From the NCBI RefSeq assembly GCF_964275005.1, contig NC_092689.1, positions 1,867,501 to 1,931,500 on the forward strand: a DNA stretch of 64,000 nucleotides. The letters run 5' to 3'. The DNA is from Diadema setosum. Taxonomy: Eukaryota; Echinodermata; Echinoidea; Diadematoida; Diadematidae. The notes under the pieces are model-generated. The model had not been told where the DNA came from. It did no database searches and saw nothing but the letters and a program-made list of their open reading frames with translations. Shown here piece after piece: positions 37,901 to 45,599 of the stretch (the stretch's first letter is position 1; every line of letters starts with the position of its first letter). Position numbers and translations under genes: made by a program.

Positions 37901-40900
37901 AGCAAAGAGGAGTCAACCGGTCCAGATGTCAAATGCTATTGGTCAGGATGCTTCCATTGCTAATGAGGTGAGCTTATCAGTCAGCCATTTCTCTATGTTT
38001 ATGACAGAAACTTTGTTTAGGTGCATATCTTGGGATAGGGCCCTTTCCTTCCAACCCCCCAACACACGCACATACACAATTTCTGCTGAGTTAGGCTGCA
38101 ATACTACTGCTTGTACCTGTACTTGTCGCCTCATGGTGTATGATGTCAAGATATAAAGTTATATGTCTCAGACACTCTTTTGAGATGTGATACAAATTGT
38201 CCTGCAATGAACACTGCGCAACTTCCTTTTGTTTTAATTCATGAGTAGATTTTAAGTCTAGTATGATATTTTACAATATTTAGTTGTAATTCAATCATTA
38301 TATTTCATTTGTAATGATTCCTCTTTTTGCAGTTTTTGCATCTCAACTTTGATGGCACCACTGGCCTCCTGAAGTCGATGACAGACTTGGTGTCCAACAA
38401 CACGATCCTGGTGAACCAATCTTTCTTCTGGTACAACTCCAGTACGGGCAACAATGTCTCCATCCAGCCATCCGGGGCTTACATCTTCCGTCCGAACCAG
38501 AGCGACCCGTACCCGCTGTTTGACGGCAAATCAGTGCAACTCAAAGTGGTCACAGTAAGCTTTGGTCGTGGTGTTCATATGCTTTGTGCTTTTATATGTT
38601 TGTGTCTGTAAGTGTATAGATGGAAAACAAGCGTGTAGAGACTGACAGAGAAGGGAGGTGATAGACAAAAAAAAAAGTAAAAATAAATAGGAAAAGTGCT
38701 GACTGCTTCTTTTTTGCAGTATTTTGTATGGCTTTTCAAAAATAATGCAGGTTTCATGGATAATGCTGTTTTCCCCCCAAATTGTATTACACACATGTCT
38801 ATCAAAAAAGGTACAAATTTTGTTTTTCAATCAGAAGATATGCCTTTACAATTCTGAAAATACAGGAATGCTGTTAAAAAGGTTGGCATCCCTGAAAAAC
38901 TAATAGGGAAAGAAAGGAAAAAAAAAGAAGCTTAGTTGAGGAAAGGTTTAAATTTTTTCTTTGGATACATGAGGAAGACATTACGTGTGAATTTTTTAGC
39001 AGTCATTGAGTGTTCATGATAGTAGTGATGAATTTGTACCTTGATGTGAATTTTTTTCTCTCTGTGCTAAGGATGATCAATGAAGGATTTATGTTAGGGG
39101 GAAGTAAAGATAATATTTGATTTCTACTGATGCTGTCCTACGTCACATTTATAAACAAAGATGTTGGTCTATCACTGTGTTTTCTGATCTGATGACAAGC
39201 AGCAAGGAAGTTTGCTTTCACATGATTGGCTTATTTCTGGTTGCCAGGGCGATGTGGTGCAGGAAGTTCAGCAGCAGTTCACACCTTGGCTCAGTCAAGT
39301 GGTTAGACTCTACAAGGGGCTGCAAAGGGCTGAGTTTGAGTGGACAGTGGGACCAATTCCAGTCAGGTAGACCTTGGCATCTCATGCCATTTATACTTTG
39401 TTTGTCTTTTTCTTTATAGACTTGTGGCTATTTCCAGAAATTTCCTGTTGTCCAAGATTAAAACAGTTATCGTGAGTTTGGCAGATAAAGACATGTTTTA
39501 GTGTAATAGTGGATGAGGAATATCCAATTTTACCTCAAAATCTCCCCTCTCATACTTCTCTCTGATATTCTGTGTTTCACATCCCTCCCATCTAGTGATG
39601 GAAGAGTAAATAATAACATGTCATTGCATGACTTACTGATATCAGATAACGAGTCCATTCCTGTCTCTGTACCAATTTTGCCAATCAGCATGTCCTCAAA
39701 GTGTTTATCATTCAACAAGCCCTGTCAGGATTACATCCTGGAAGAAGTGTCAGTTAAAACTGGTTATGTAACTTCCCCGTTTCCTGCAGTATCACAGTTA
39801 TCTCTTGGGTAGGCTTTGTTATCTTTCCATCACAGTGGGTACTGTATATGTAACTGAGTGGGTATATACAATGATGCCAACCAGTTTTTGTATCACTTTA
39901 CTGATAGTGGAATGCAGGTTTAAAACTGAACTGAACTGAACTGTATGATGGTGGAATTTAGTTGTTTTCTTTTCTTTTCTTTTTCATGCCTTTTCATTTA
40001 TACTTGAAGGGGAAGGGAATACTCTAATGTATCCATGCCAGTGAAATAGCCAGATACGTATATTTAATACTGCTGAGTACACAGGCAAGGATTACTGACC
40101 GTAATAGTTTGCCATTTACGATTGCAACATTGTTATTGTGATGCTAATCCATGTCTTCATTTCTGTGTGATTTGTTTTCTATGTTCCATGTTCTCCCCAC
40201 CCCCCCCCCCCCCCCAACTTTCCCCTCCCTGCTGTAGTGATGGACTTGGGAAGGAGATTATCACTCGGTTTGACACCAACATCCAGTCAGGAAAGACTTT
40301 CTTCACAGACTCAAATGGCAGACAGATTCTTGAAAGGATGTAAGACATAATTATGTGCAATGAAAATTATTCACTCGCATTCAGTGTGTACTATGAATGT
40401 TTCTACACAATGAGAACATTCACTGAAAAGCTTACCCACAACATAACATGATTCAGATTTAGAATGTGAATGCTGTTGTGACAGTTTTTCTGTCTCTTTT
40501 GTGAGGTATGCACAACATGGTGGTTTTTATTTCTCTTAGATTTTGTAACATTCTAAATTCTCATAGGCAATGATTGCAGATCTCAGAAGGTCTTGAGATA
40601 TTTCAGCCTAGCTTGATCCAAAGATTTGTGAAGACAAAACAATTTCCTTTTTATATTTCATCATTCGTGTGCAGAGATCTATGATTGCTATATTGACAGA
40701 AAAAGAAAACCCCTTTTTAGTGAAATGCGAGTAAATAACTCAGTGGATAAAGTTAGTGTTCTGTGCTGGCTGTGTACTCTAAAAGACAATTGAAAGTACA
40801 AAAGGTTTTGTATCTTTCTTTTTTTCCTCACCAGCTTGGATCAGAGAGAGGATTATGAATACAACAACAGTGAGCCAGTGGCAGGCAACTACTACCCCAT

Positions 40901-43900
40901 CAACAGTAGGATCTTTATCAAGGTGTGTTAACATCTTATCTTTCTTCCCTCACACAAATCACTGATTTGTTACTCATTTTGTCCACTCATCTCTGCTCTG
41001 CTAATCAGAAGTTTCCTGTTTTGAATTATCTCTCTTTTTTCCCCCTTTTTTGGTCACTTAGAGAAGGATTTTGAGTTTGTCCAGTTGGTTTTGGCAGTGT
41101 TGGATATATGAGAAAATGTTCTTTAAAAAGCAAAAGTCATCTTATATGAGTGCTTATTCAGTGTTTGATTATCATACCTATGATCCAATGCTAACTTTTA
41201 TGCAGTTATTGAGACATTTACATCAGACTTGGTGTCGTAAAAGATATCTAGATGAATAACTATGAGTGAATTAGTCTTCATCATTTGTGTTGCAAACTCT
41301 GCCTCATCACGTAGGTCTTGACCACATACACCTGCTTTTAATATACCAAATAATTTTTATGGGAATATTATAAGTATGGAATTTGTGCAATGACTTAAGG
41401 TATGAGTTAAAGAATATATATTTGATACTATAAGAACAGAGATACGCATCTTCTGTGCTATATTGGTAAGAACAAATTTGATATGGGTGAAAGGAGCTTG
41501 TCAGAAAAAAAAAATGGTGTGTAGACCAATTTTTGTATCAGATTGGTTCTCTGTTCTTTTGTATTTGCTTTGTTTCTTCAACAAATGTATGATGTTATTC
41601 ATTTTTTGTTTCTTTTATCACAAATATGGCTGCAGGACAACTCATCCCAGTTCACAGTTTTGACTGACAGGTCTCAAGGAGGAAGCAGTCTCAGGTCTGG
41701 CTCTGTTGAGGTCATGGTAAGACCCCGTTTCTCATTTATAATGATAGCTGGCATGGGAGGGAACAGACAAAAATATGATTTATAGTAAAAATTCTGGCTC
41801 AGTTATGCAATGAACAAGAAATGTTGGATTGTTTGAATGCGAGCTAGTGTTGTCTTAAAGGGTGTGTACAGTTCTCGTCGAGGTGAGGATTTAGCTTTTA
41901 ATGTTTTGCGAGATATTCAGAAACCGCTCTCTGAGATGGCAAAGAGCATGCAATTCTAAGGGGTATCAAAAATTTATTTGATGAAAATCGGTTTTGAAAT
42001 GGCTGAGATATCCAAAAACAAGGTGAAACAAAGAGATCCTAATAAAGTTGTGGCCTGTCGCCTTTTATTATTATCACTTTTTTTGATATCTCGGCCATTT
42101 GAAAACCAATTTTCATCAAATAAACGTTGAATCCTTCTTAAAATTACATGCTCTTTCATATTTCATAAGAGGTACCTCATTATCTCACTTAAGAATGTTC
42201 AAAACATGAATTCCCACCTCAACCAGTACTGTACAGTCCCTTTAAAGTTTGTACGATGATGGAAATGAGGAAGAGAGGTTTGCGGTAAAATTATGTACAT
42301 GTAGTCCTTGGAAGGACTTTTGTTTGGAGAAAGAAGACCCTAGAAAGAGGAGATCCTAGGATGCAGGATGGAAGCGACATCTATTCAAGGGAGAGTGTAA
42401 GGAATGCTTACGGTGACAGTTGAAGGGCAGTGGTGAGCTGAAAGTTGAAGTTGCTCTAGTGGAGATGGGAGAATAGGAGACAGGGAGAGTTGTAAGGAAA
42501 ATAGAGTGAGGATTGGGTAAAGGGTCATGAAGTCGGTGGGAGGAGAAAGGTGAACCAAAAAGGAGAGATGAAAAGGTTGGGAAATCTTGGAGATAAGAGA
42601 GAAAGCAGTGAAGATGATGTGACATTCTGATTGATATACCACAAAACAAAGTAAACTAATTTTCTCTCACTTTATTTCATGATAATTATGTTATGATACA
42701 TTTTGCTATTTCGTCGCTTTCCAAAGTTCTGGCATGTGTGTCTCTTTTGCACTGACAGATCCATCGCAGGGTTCTCAAAGATGACAACCGAGGCGTGGGC
42801 GAGCCTCTGAATGAGACTGGTCAGTTTGGGGATGGTCTCATGGTCCGTGGAAGTCACTATGTGGTCCTGTCCACCCCAAAGAAGGCCTCCTTCCTTCAAC
42901 GCACTCTGGGAGAGGAAATATATATGAGACCGTACTTTTACATCACCTCAGCAACTGAGACCAATGCCAGTGCTAATGTGAGTTGAACAGTATTTGCTTA
43001 GCTTACAGCTCAGGCTTTCATCATAGAAATGGAAGTGTGAAAAGAAAATGCCCATCACTGCAGGAAAATTAAGGACTCCACCTTTAGGTTGTGGTATTAC
43101 AGATGTCAACTCATCAGGGCAATAACAAGCCCTTGACTTAACAATATATGAAATTTCTGCAAATCAGAGAAATGTAGCATAGGCTTGAGTTAACTTGCAG
43201 ACTAATACAAAATGGATCCTCTGAGAATATGTTGTTTGCTCTTTCTACTAAAAATATCAGGCAGTGATTACATTTTTCTAGTCTTGCCAACAGCAAATGA
43301 CTTCCACATCTACTATTTGCATTATTCATGCTGTAATGATTGAGTTGACTTGAAGATCAATACAAAATCGCACTTGTTTTCTTGCAGTCAGTATACAGAC
43401 ATTGCTAATGCCTATTGATTTCTCTAGATCAAATTGCATGTATCACTGATTTCCTAGTTTATCTGATTCTGTTGCATCTGTGTTGTATTTGTTACCCTGA
43501 TAAAACATCTCTTGCTGAAGTCAACGATTGTTATTCATCATAAGCATCTAAATGAGTCTGGCACTTAACACGTAGCATCTAAGCACTTGCTGAAAACTTC
43601 TGTACGCACTTGTAATTGCCAAAATAAGGAAAATGTCGACAATAAGATACTTCATCTTCAAGAAGATACCATGTAGTTATACAGGTACCCCTGTAGTTTG
43701 CATAGACAAATGGCAAACAGCAGACTTTCTCGATCATTTTTTATCATTGTCTTATACAATGTTGGTTTTTTCTTTTAGAATATATATTTTTTTTTTAGGA
43801 TGGAGGGGAAGTAATGACTGGAGTTATGTTGATGTAGCATCATATTTCTTATGTCTCTCTTTCTCTCTCTCTCTCAGGCATCGTACGTGACCACGACCTT

Positions 43901-45402
43901 ACCTGACAATGTCCACCTCTTGACCCTTGAGCAGCTGACCCCTAATGTCATCCTCTTTCGTCTGGAGCACCAGTTTGAGAAAGGGGAGGATGCCGTCTTC
44001 TCGAAATCTGTAACTGTCTCTCTCAAGGTTAGTCACACAAGCCTTCTCACTTGGGCGTTACTCTGCTTTGTTGACTGATCATGTGATGTTGTGAGCTCCA
44101 TACACAAATGTCTAGGCAATGGGCAATGGTAAGATGGTGGCATATGCGTAGTGCTTCAAAGTGATCAGCCAGTGAGATATCCAGACTCTTTCAGTAGAGG
44201 ATCAGTAGTAAAAATGCTGCACGTTTGGTGGTAGCCTTGAGGTATGAGTGCATAGAGGTTAATGTGGTCCTATGTGTATGCTCTCATGTTTGATAAGGCA
44301 TGTAAGCCTACTCGCATGCAACTTGCATCAAATTTTTGTCACTTCTGTGGCAATGCTGACAAAGGCTTTATGTGCAGTCGAAAGCTAAACTAAACGTAGT
44401 TTGCAATTTTGTTGAAGATGTCACAAGTGTTGTAAATGGGTTTGAGATCTTCTAGCAAGGATTCTATACCAACATGGATGTGGGTGTCAAAGCTGGGTGC
44501 TACGTACATCATTTCATGCCATTTTTGAAGCCATTTTGTTTCCTCCTGTTCGGTCCTTGCAGGATATGTTCACTCCATTCGCCATCGCAGACATCAAGGA
44601 ACTCTCTCTGGCCGCTAATCAGCTTCTGAAGAGCGTTGATCGTCTCCAGTGGACAATAGAGGGCAGCACAACAACCACGCCGCAAGGTAATGTCCGTTTC
44701 TATTCTACCCATACATGTATGGCGCCATGTACCCAGTGTATAGGAAGTCTTGACAGAGCATGCTTGGCTTTAGACAGGCATGAATGTTCTTTTGCTTTGA
44801 ATAGTTTTATTCATGATGTGTCTGTTTTCACCAGTGTCAGTGTGTGGGATGAACATTGTCCAATGAGATTCAGCAGATGACCCTAAGTCCATTAGGAAGA
44901 AAAATTGGGAGGGAATCCATATTCATTTATAAAAGCAAACAATGCAGAGTATGTCCGGTATGATGATGTTAATCTTAAGTCGTTAAAAAAATTGAGATAT
45001 TAGAACATACAGCGACGCACACATTAAGAATTAACCCATGACTTATCATGGATGATCTATTTTGATAGATTTAGCTTGAGAGGCAAGTTGGCACTACCCC
45101 CCCCCCCCACAAAAAAAAAAAAAAAAAAAATGACAGTGTTTCAAATAATTCTGAGATTGAGATTCAATATGTCACCAGTCACCTTAAGTGACCTAACCAT
45201 GCTTTTAAAAGTCAAATGGCATTTTGTCTACTTGAGTGAAAATTCAAGCTGATATTTTGAAGCATGCTGGAATAGAGTGTTTTTAATATATTTTTGTACT
45301 GTTGCAGCCTTCAAGCCCATCCCAGTCACTGCGCCAGACTACAACGTGACGCTGAACCCGATGGACATCCGCACATTCAACGTGACCATCCAGAGACACT
45401 GA
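19860..45402 (+). CDS. MAN2B1: Lysosomal alpha-mannosidase (GH38), 24 coding exons
   Basis: This enzyme hydrolyses terminal alpha-linked mannose from N-glycan fragments inside lysosomes. Twenty-four exons with GT-AG introns splice in consistent phase to 995 residues, close to human MAN2B1 (about 1,011). Seen directly: a hydrophobic signal peptide (residues 1 to about 20), HTHDDVGW at 43-50, [10 protein letters not shown] at 165-174 and QHHDAVTGT at 413-421. By family knowledge Asp169 is the nucleophile, and His45, Asp47, Asp169 and His415 bind the catalytic zinc. The GH38 N-terminal barrel spans about 37-340, followed by the helical middle domain and the beta-rich C-terminal domains to the end. 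About fourteen N-x-S/T sequons suit a glycosylated lysosomal protein. Human MAN2B1 also has 24 exons. [23 protein letters not shown] and the C-terminus favour the lysosomal enzyme over Golgi mannosidase II or MAN2B2. The gene looks intact. Introns without a listed repeat show nothing notable. Confidence 0.97.
20966..21220. mobile_element. MITE in intron 1
   Basis: Inverted ends: atatgaagagtttgtttgc... on the left and its inverse ending ctcttcatat on the right, alike over about 37 nt with one indel. Total length is 255 bp, AT-rich inside and without coding capacity. The palindromic ATAT ends obscure any target duplication. Confidence 0.75.
21215..21276. repeat. 31-bp tandem duplication at MITE edge
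   Basis: Two identical 31-nt units starting tcatataatccattttattc. The first overlaps the right end of the intron-1 MITE, so the duplication arose after or with the insertion. Confidence 0.9.
21432..21524 (+). mobile_element. ~93-bp TTAA-flanked MITE, copy 1
   Basis: The short element begins ttaacccac and ends aatgtgttaa. It contains a core ...agtacactccggcaggcatc... that is shared, in inverted orientation, with the copy in intron 13 (36529-36619). Both copies are bounded by TTAA. Confidence 0.7.
21803..21905 (+). CDS. MAN2B1: MAN2B1 exon 2
   Basis: Encodes residues 27 to 61 (split codon). Carries the first GH38 signature [18 protein letters not shown] with zinc ligands His45 and Asp47. Acceptor ttttag, donor G|gtgagt, leaving phase 1. 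Confidence 0.96.
22713..22886 (+). CDS. MAN2B1: MAN2B1 exon 3
   Basis: Encodes residues 61-119, including [12 protein letters not shown] and [18 protein letters not shown], closely matching the human enzyme. Acceptor tttgcag, donor gaag|gtaatt, phase 1 kept. Confidence 0.97.
23290..23329. repeat. Poly-T / poly-G tract in intron 3
   Basis: About 26 T followed by 12-13 G, a composite homopolymer. Likely unstable and prone to assembly length error. Confidence 0.95.
24016..24209 (+). CDS. MAN2B1: MAN2B1 exon 4 (nucleophile)
   Basis: Encodes residues 119-183 with [12 protein letters not shown] and [13 protein letters not shown]; the Asp in HIDPFG is the catalytic nucleophile and a zinc ligand. 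Acceptor cctgtag, donor CAG|gtaaaa, phase 0. Confidence 0.97.
25092..25284 (+). mobile_element. MITE family A, copy 1 (intron 4)
   Basis: A 193-bp element with ends tactgtaaaagtgg and ccacttttagagta. The interior shares gaatca.gacat.aactactgg and a TTTGC..GC-TTTAT block with the copy at 25989-26202. Non-coding; TA is the likely target site. Confidence 0.75.
25989..26202 (+). mobile_element. MITE family A, copy 2 (intron 4)
   Basis: A 214-bp element with matching inverted ends tactgtaaaagtgg and ccacttttacagta, in the same orientation as copy 1 about 0.9 kb upstream. Probably a Tc1/mariner-type or similar non-autonomous element by its TA-bounded ends. Confidence 0.8.
26768..27528. mobile_element. 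761-bp TIR element in intron 4
   Basis: Both termini read tgtgacccgctacaacaaaa as inverted repeats (first 20 nt identical), then diverge (gatcataaagtcg against ggtcctaaagtcg). TATATA-type sequence flanks both sides and may be the target duplication. The interior is GC-richer than the surrounding intron and has short ORFs, but no transposase is recognisable. A non-autonomous DNA transposon of unknown superfamily. Confidence 0.85.
27724..27927 (+). CDS. MAN2B1: MAN2B1 exon 5
   Basis: Encodes residues 184-251, beginning [16 protein letters not shown] and containing [12 protein letters not shown], as in the human enzyme. Acceptor ccactag, donor CAG|gtaaga, phase 0. Confidence 0.97.
27963..28236. 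repeat. ~138-bp tandem duplication in intron 5
   Basis: Two diverged direct copies, start to start 138 nt. The best-matched block begins ttgattctgcattccatag (28012 and 28150) and runs to cttcattttatgata. Confidence 0.8.
28240..28515 (+). repeat. Dispersed pyrimidine-rich repeat, copy 1 (intron 5)
   Basis: This ~280-bp stretch matches, in reverse complement, the sequence at about 42303-42640. Shared landmarks include cttatctcca, ccctttac, cagctcaccactgccctt and cacactctccctt. It is an unclassified dispersed repeat with no ORF of note. Confidence 0.75.
29099..29170 (+). CDS. MAN2B1: MAN2B1 exon 6
   Basis: Encodes residues 252-275 ([20 protein letters not shown]...). Acceptor aattgcag. The donor CAG|gtactg lies at the very edge of a MITE whose terminal repeat begins TACTGTAAAA, so transposon bases form positions +2 to +6 of the donor. 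Confidence 0.96.
29172..29947. mobile_element. Outer MITE interrupted by a nested MITE (intron 6)
   Basis: Ends tactgtaaaacac (left) and ...tgtacagta (right) are inverted. The left body has repeated cgcgaatt/cgcgaaatt blocks. The element is split at a TTAA by the inner foldback element at 29352-29911. It starts two bases inside intron 6. Confidence 0.65.
29352..29911. mobile_element. 560-bp foldback MITE nested in another MITE
   Basis: Long inverted arms: aggacaagttcaccttcat... on the left and ...atgaaggtgaacttgtcct on the right, matching for more than 100 nt each. TTAA lies on both sides (29348-29351 and 29912-29915). No ORF. TTAA duplication suggests a piggyBac-type mover; a TA-target family is the alternative. 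Confidence 0.85.
31141..31257 (+). CDS. MAN2B1: MAN2B1 exon 7
   Basis: Encodes residues 276-314 with [20 protein letters not shown], a block nearly identical to human [14 protein letters not shown]. Acceptor ctgtag, donor AAG|gtgagc, phase 0. Confidence 0.97.
31336..31550 (-). pseudogene. Decayed LINE ORF2 C-terminal fragment (intron 7)
   Basis: The minus strand reads [20 protein letters not shown], then a stop, then a further open stretch with [15 protein letters not shown] in the same frame, ending in a stop near 31336. GRPRKTW followed by a D-R-x-x-W/S-R-R segment is typical of the extreme C-terminus of RTE/CR1-like LINE reverse-transcriptase proteins. Only this 3' end survives and it has an in-frame stop after ADTRM, so it is a dead fragment. 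Confidence 0.6.
31902..32102 (+). CDS. MAN2B1: MAN2B1 exon 8
   Basis: Encodes residues 315-381 ([20 protein letters not shown], then [20 protein letters not shown]). Contains an NKT glycosylation sequon also present as NLT in the human protein. Acceptor catcacag, donor CAG|gtatga, phase 0. Confidence 0.97.
32201..32586. mobile_element. pogo/Tigger-like MITE (intron 8)
   Basis: A 386-bp element with inverted ends cagttgaacctct... and ...agaggttcaactg and TA on both sides (32199-32200 and 32587-32588). Several TCCGGATAA motifs lie just inside the ends. The cagttgaacctc terminus with TA duplication resembles pogo/Tigger relatives of the Tc1/mariner group. No transposase ORF. Confidence 0.8.
32939..33011 (+). 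CDS. MAN2B1: MAN2B1 exon 9
   Basis: Encodes residues 382-406 starting [11 protein letters not shown], matching human VCNQLEALVG. The rest of the exon is a variable loop, slightly shorter than in human. Acceptor atcatcag, donor A|gtaagt, phase 1. Confidence 0.93.
33766..33805 (+). CDS. MAN2B1: MAN2B1 exon 10 (40 nt)
   Basis: A tiny exon encoding [14 protein letters not shown]. His415 in QHHD is the fourth zinc ligand by family knowledge. Acceptor gtttgcag, donor gac|gtaagt, leaving phase 2. Confidence 0.94.
34511..34580 (+). CDS. MAN2B1: MAN2B1 exon 11
   Basis: Encodes residues 419-442 ([18 protein letters not shown]...). Joins exon 10 to complete HHDAVTGT. Acceptor tattcag, donor CAG|gttggt, a less common but valid GT donor; phase 0. 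Confidence 0.94.
35613..35738 (+). CDS. MAN2B1: MAN2B1 exon 12
   Basis: Encodes residues 443-484, ending with [17 protein letters not shown], aligned to human CQQLNISICPLSQ. The NIS sequon is conserved. Acceptor tctcaag, donor CAG|gtagtg, phase 0. Confidence 0.95.
36093..36209 (+). CDS. MAN2B1: MAN2B1 exon 13
   Basis: Encodes residues 485-523 ([20 protein letters not shown]), the start of the beta-sandwich region; human has FQVIVYNPLGRKVNW. Preceded by a 20-base T tract and catcag; donor CAG|gttagt, phase 0. Confidence 0.96.
36529..36619 (-). mobile_element. ~91-bp TTAA-flanked MITE, copy 2 (intron 13)
   Basis: Reverse-complement relative of the element at 21432-21524; shared blocks include gagtatactc(t/c)g-acagg and gtgttgta-ca. 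TTAA bounds both ends, and the ends gaggatg/catcctc are inverted. Confidence 0.75.
37160..37289 (+). CDS. MAN2B1: MAN2B1 exon 14
   Basis: Encodes residues 524-567 with [20 protein letters not shown], equivalent to human ELLFSASLPALGFSTYSV. Acceptor cctcaag, donor A|gtaagc, phase 1. Confidence 0.95.
37879..37967 (+). CDS. MAN2B1: MAN2B1 exon 15
   Basis: Encodes residues 567-596, a poorly conserved linker ([19 protein letters not shown]) followed by ASIANE, corresponding to human ALTIENE. In human LAMAN this region holds proteolytic processing sites; whether it is cut here is unknown. Acceptor gatgtcag, donor GAG|gtgagc, phase 0. Confidence 0.93.
38333..38554 (+). CDS. MAN2B1: MAN2B1 exon 16
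   Basis: Encodes residues 597-670 with [23 protein letters not shown] and [11 protein letters not shown], all near-identical in human. Five sequons cluster here. Acceptor ttttgcag, donor ACA|gtaagc, phase 0. Confidence 0.97.
39248..39366 (+). CDS. MAN2B1: MAN2B1 exon 17
   Basis: Encodes residues 671-710 ([20 protein letters not shown], then [11 protein letters not shown]). Acceptor ttgccag, donor CAG|gtagac, leaving phase 2. Confidence 0.96.
40238..40339 (+). CDS. MAN2B1: MAN2B1 exon 18
   Basis: Encodes residues 710-744 ([19 protein letters not shown], then [11 protein letters not shown]). Acceptor ctgctgtag after a poly-C tract; donor AT|gtaaga. Reading on past the donor would give a stop, so splicing here decides the frame; phase 2. 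Confidence 0.95.
40835..40922 (+). CDS. MAN2B1: MAN2B1 exon 19
   Basis: Encodes residues 744-773 with [20 protein letters not shown], almost identical to human [19 protein letters not shown]. Acceptor cctcaccag, donor AAG|gtgtgt, phase 0. Confidence 0.97.
41636..41716 (+). CDS. MAN2B1: MAN2B1 exon 20
   Basis: Encodes residues 774-800 with [20 protein letters not shown], the best conserved C-terminal motif of the family. Acceptor ggctgcag, donor ATG|gtaaga, phase 0. Confidence 0.97.
41855..42245. mobile_element. TTAA-flanked MITE (intron 20)
   Basis: Ends ttaaagggtgtgtacag and ctgtacagtccctttaa are inverted, and TTAA is present on each side. The interior has a second palindromic pair (gatgaaaatcggttt...ggctgagatatc against gatatctcggcc...aaccaattttcatc), so most of the 391 bp can fold back. 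No coding capacity. Confidence 0.8.
42303..42640 (-). repeat. Dispersed repeat, inverted copy 2 (intron 20)
   Basis: Reverse-complement counterpart of the intron-5 repeat at 28240-28515, with the same ordered landmarks but many substitutions and indels. Both copies are inside the mannosidase transcription unit in opposite orientations. Confidence 0.75.
42759..42977 (+). CDS. MAN2B1: MAN2B1 exon 21
   Basis: Encodes residues 801-873 ([20 protein letters not shown], then [15 protein letters not shown]). Human has MVHRRLLKDDGRGVSEPL at the same place. Acceptor actgacag, donor AAT|gtgagt, phase 0. Confidence 0.97.
43878..44027 (+). CDS. MAN2B1: MAN2B1 exon 22
   Basis: Encodes residues 874-923 ([20 protein letters not shown], then [16 protein letters not shown]). 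Human equivalents are LPPSVHLLTL and RLEHQFAVGED. Acceptor in a CT run, tctctcag; donor AAG|gttagt, phase 0. Confidence 0.97.
44563..44686 (+). CDS. MAN2B1: MAN2B1 exon 23
   Basis: Encodes residues 924-965 ([20 protein letters not shown]). Human has [20 protein letters not shown]. Acceptor ccttgcag, donor G|gtaatg, phase 1. Confidence 0.96.
45308..45402 (+). CDS. MAN2B1: MAN2B1 exon 24 and stop
   Basis: Encodes residues 965-995 ending [15 protein letters not shown] then TGA; human ends similarly with EPMEIRTFLASVQW. Acceptor tgttgcag, phase 1 in. Confidence 0.96.
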
Positions 45403-45574
45403 ATGCAAGCCCTGCCCCCGTTTCTATGGCGTGAGGAAGCATTGACGTACTGATGTGTGTACATGATGGACAAGATGCTGGTATCATTATTCTGTGGTTA
45501 CTAATGCTTTGAGAGCTGATACCATTTTGTAATGACCATCATGATTTTTGTCTTCCAAGACAGCAAATTTCAGA

Positions 45575-45580
45575 AATAAA
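45575..45580 (+). other. Polyadenylation signal AATAAA for MAN2B1
   Basis: The first canonical AATAAA after the stop codon, 173 nt downstream, followed by a TGTATTGTATATT stretch. A short 3' UTR of about 200 nt is the simplest reading. Confidence 0.7.
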
Positions 45581-45599
45581 TGTATTGTATATTATTATG

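Noticed and set aside
42356-42649. Minus-strand Ser/Pro/His-rich ORFs in intron 20
   Set aside because: They coincide with the dispersed pyrimidine-rich repeat, whose other copy does not keep the frame.
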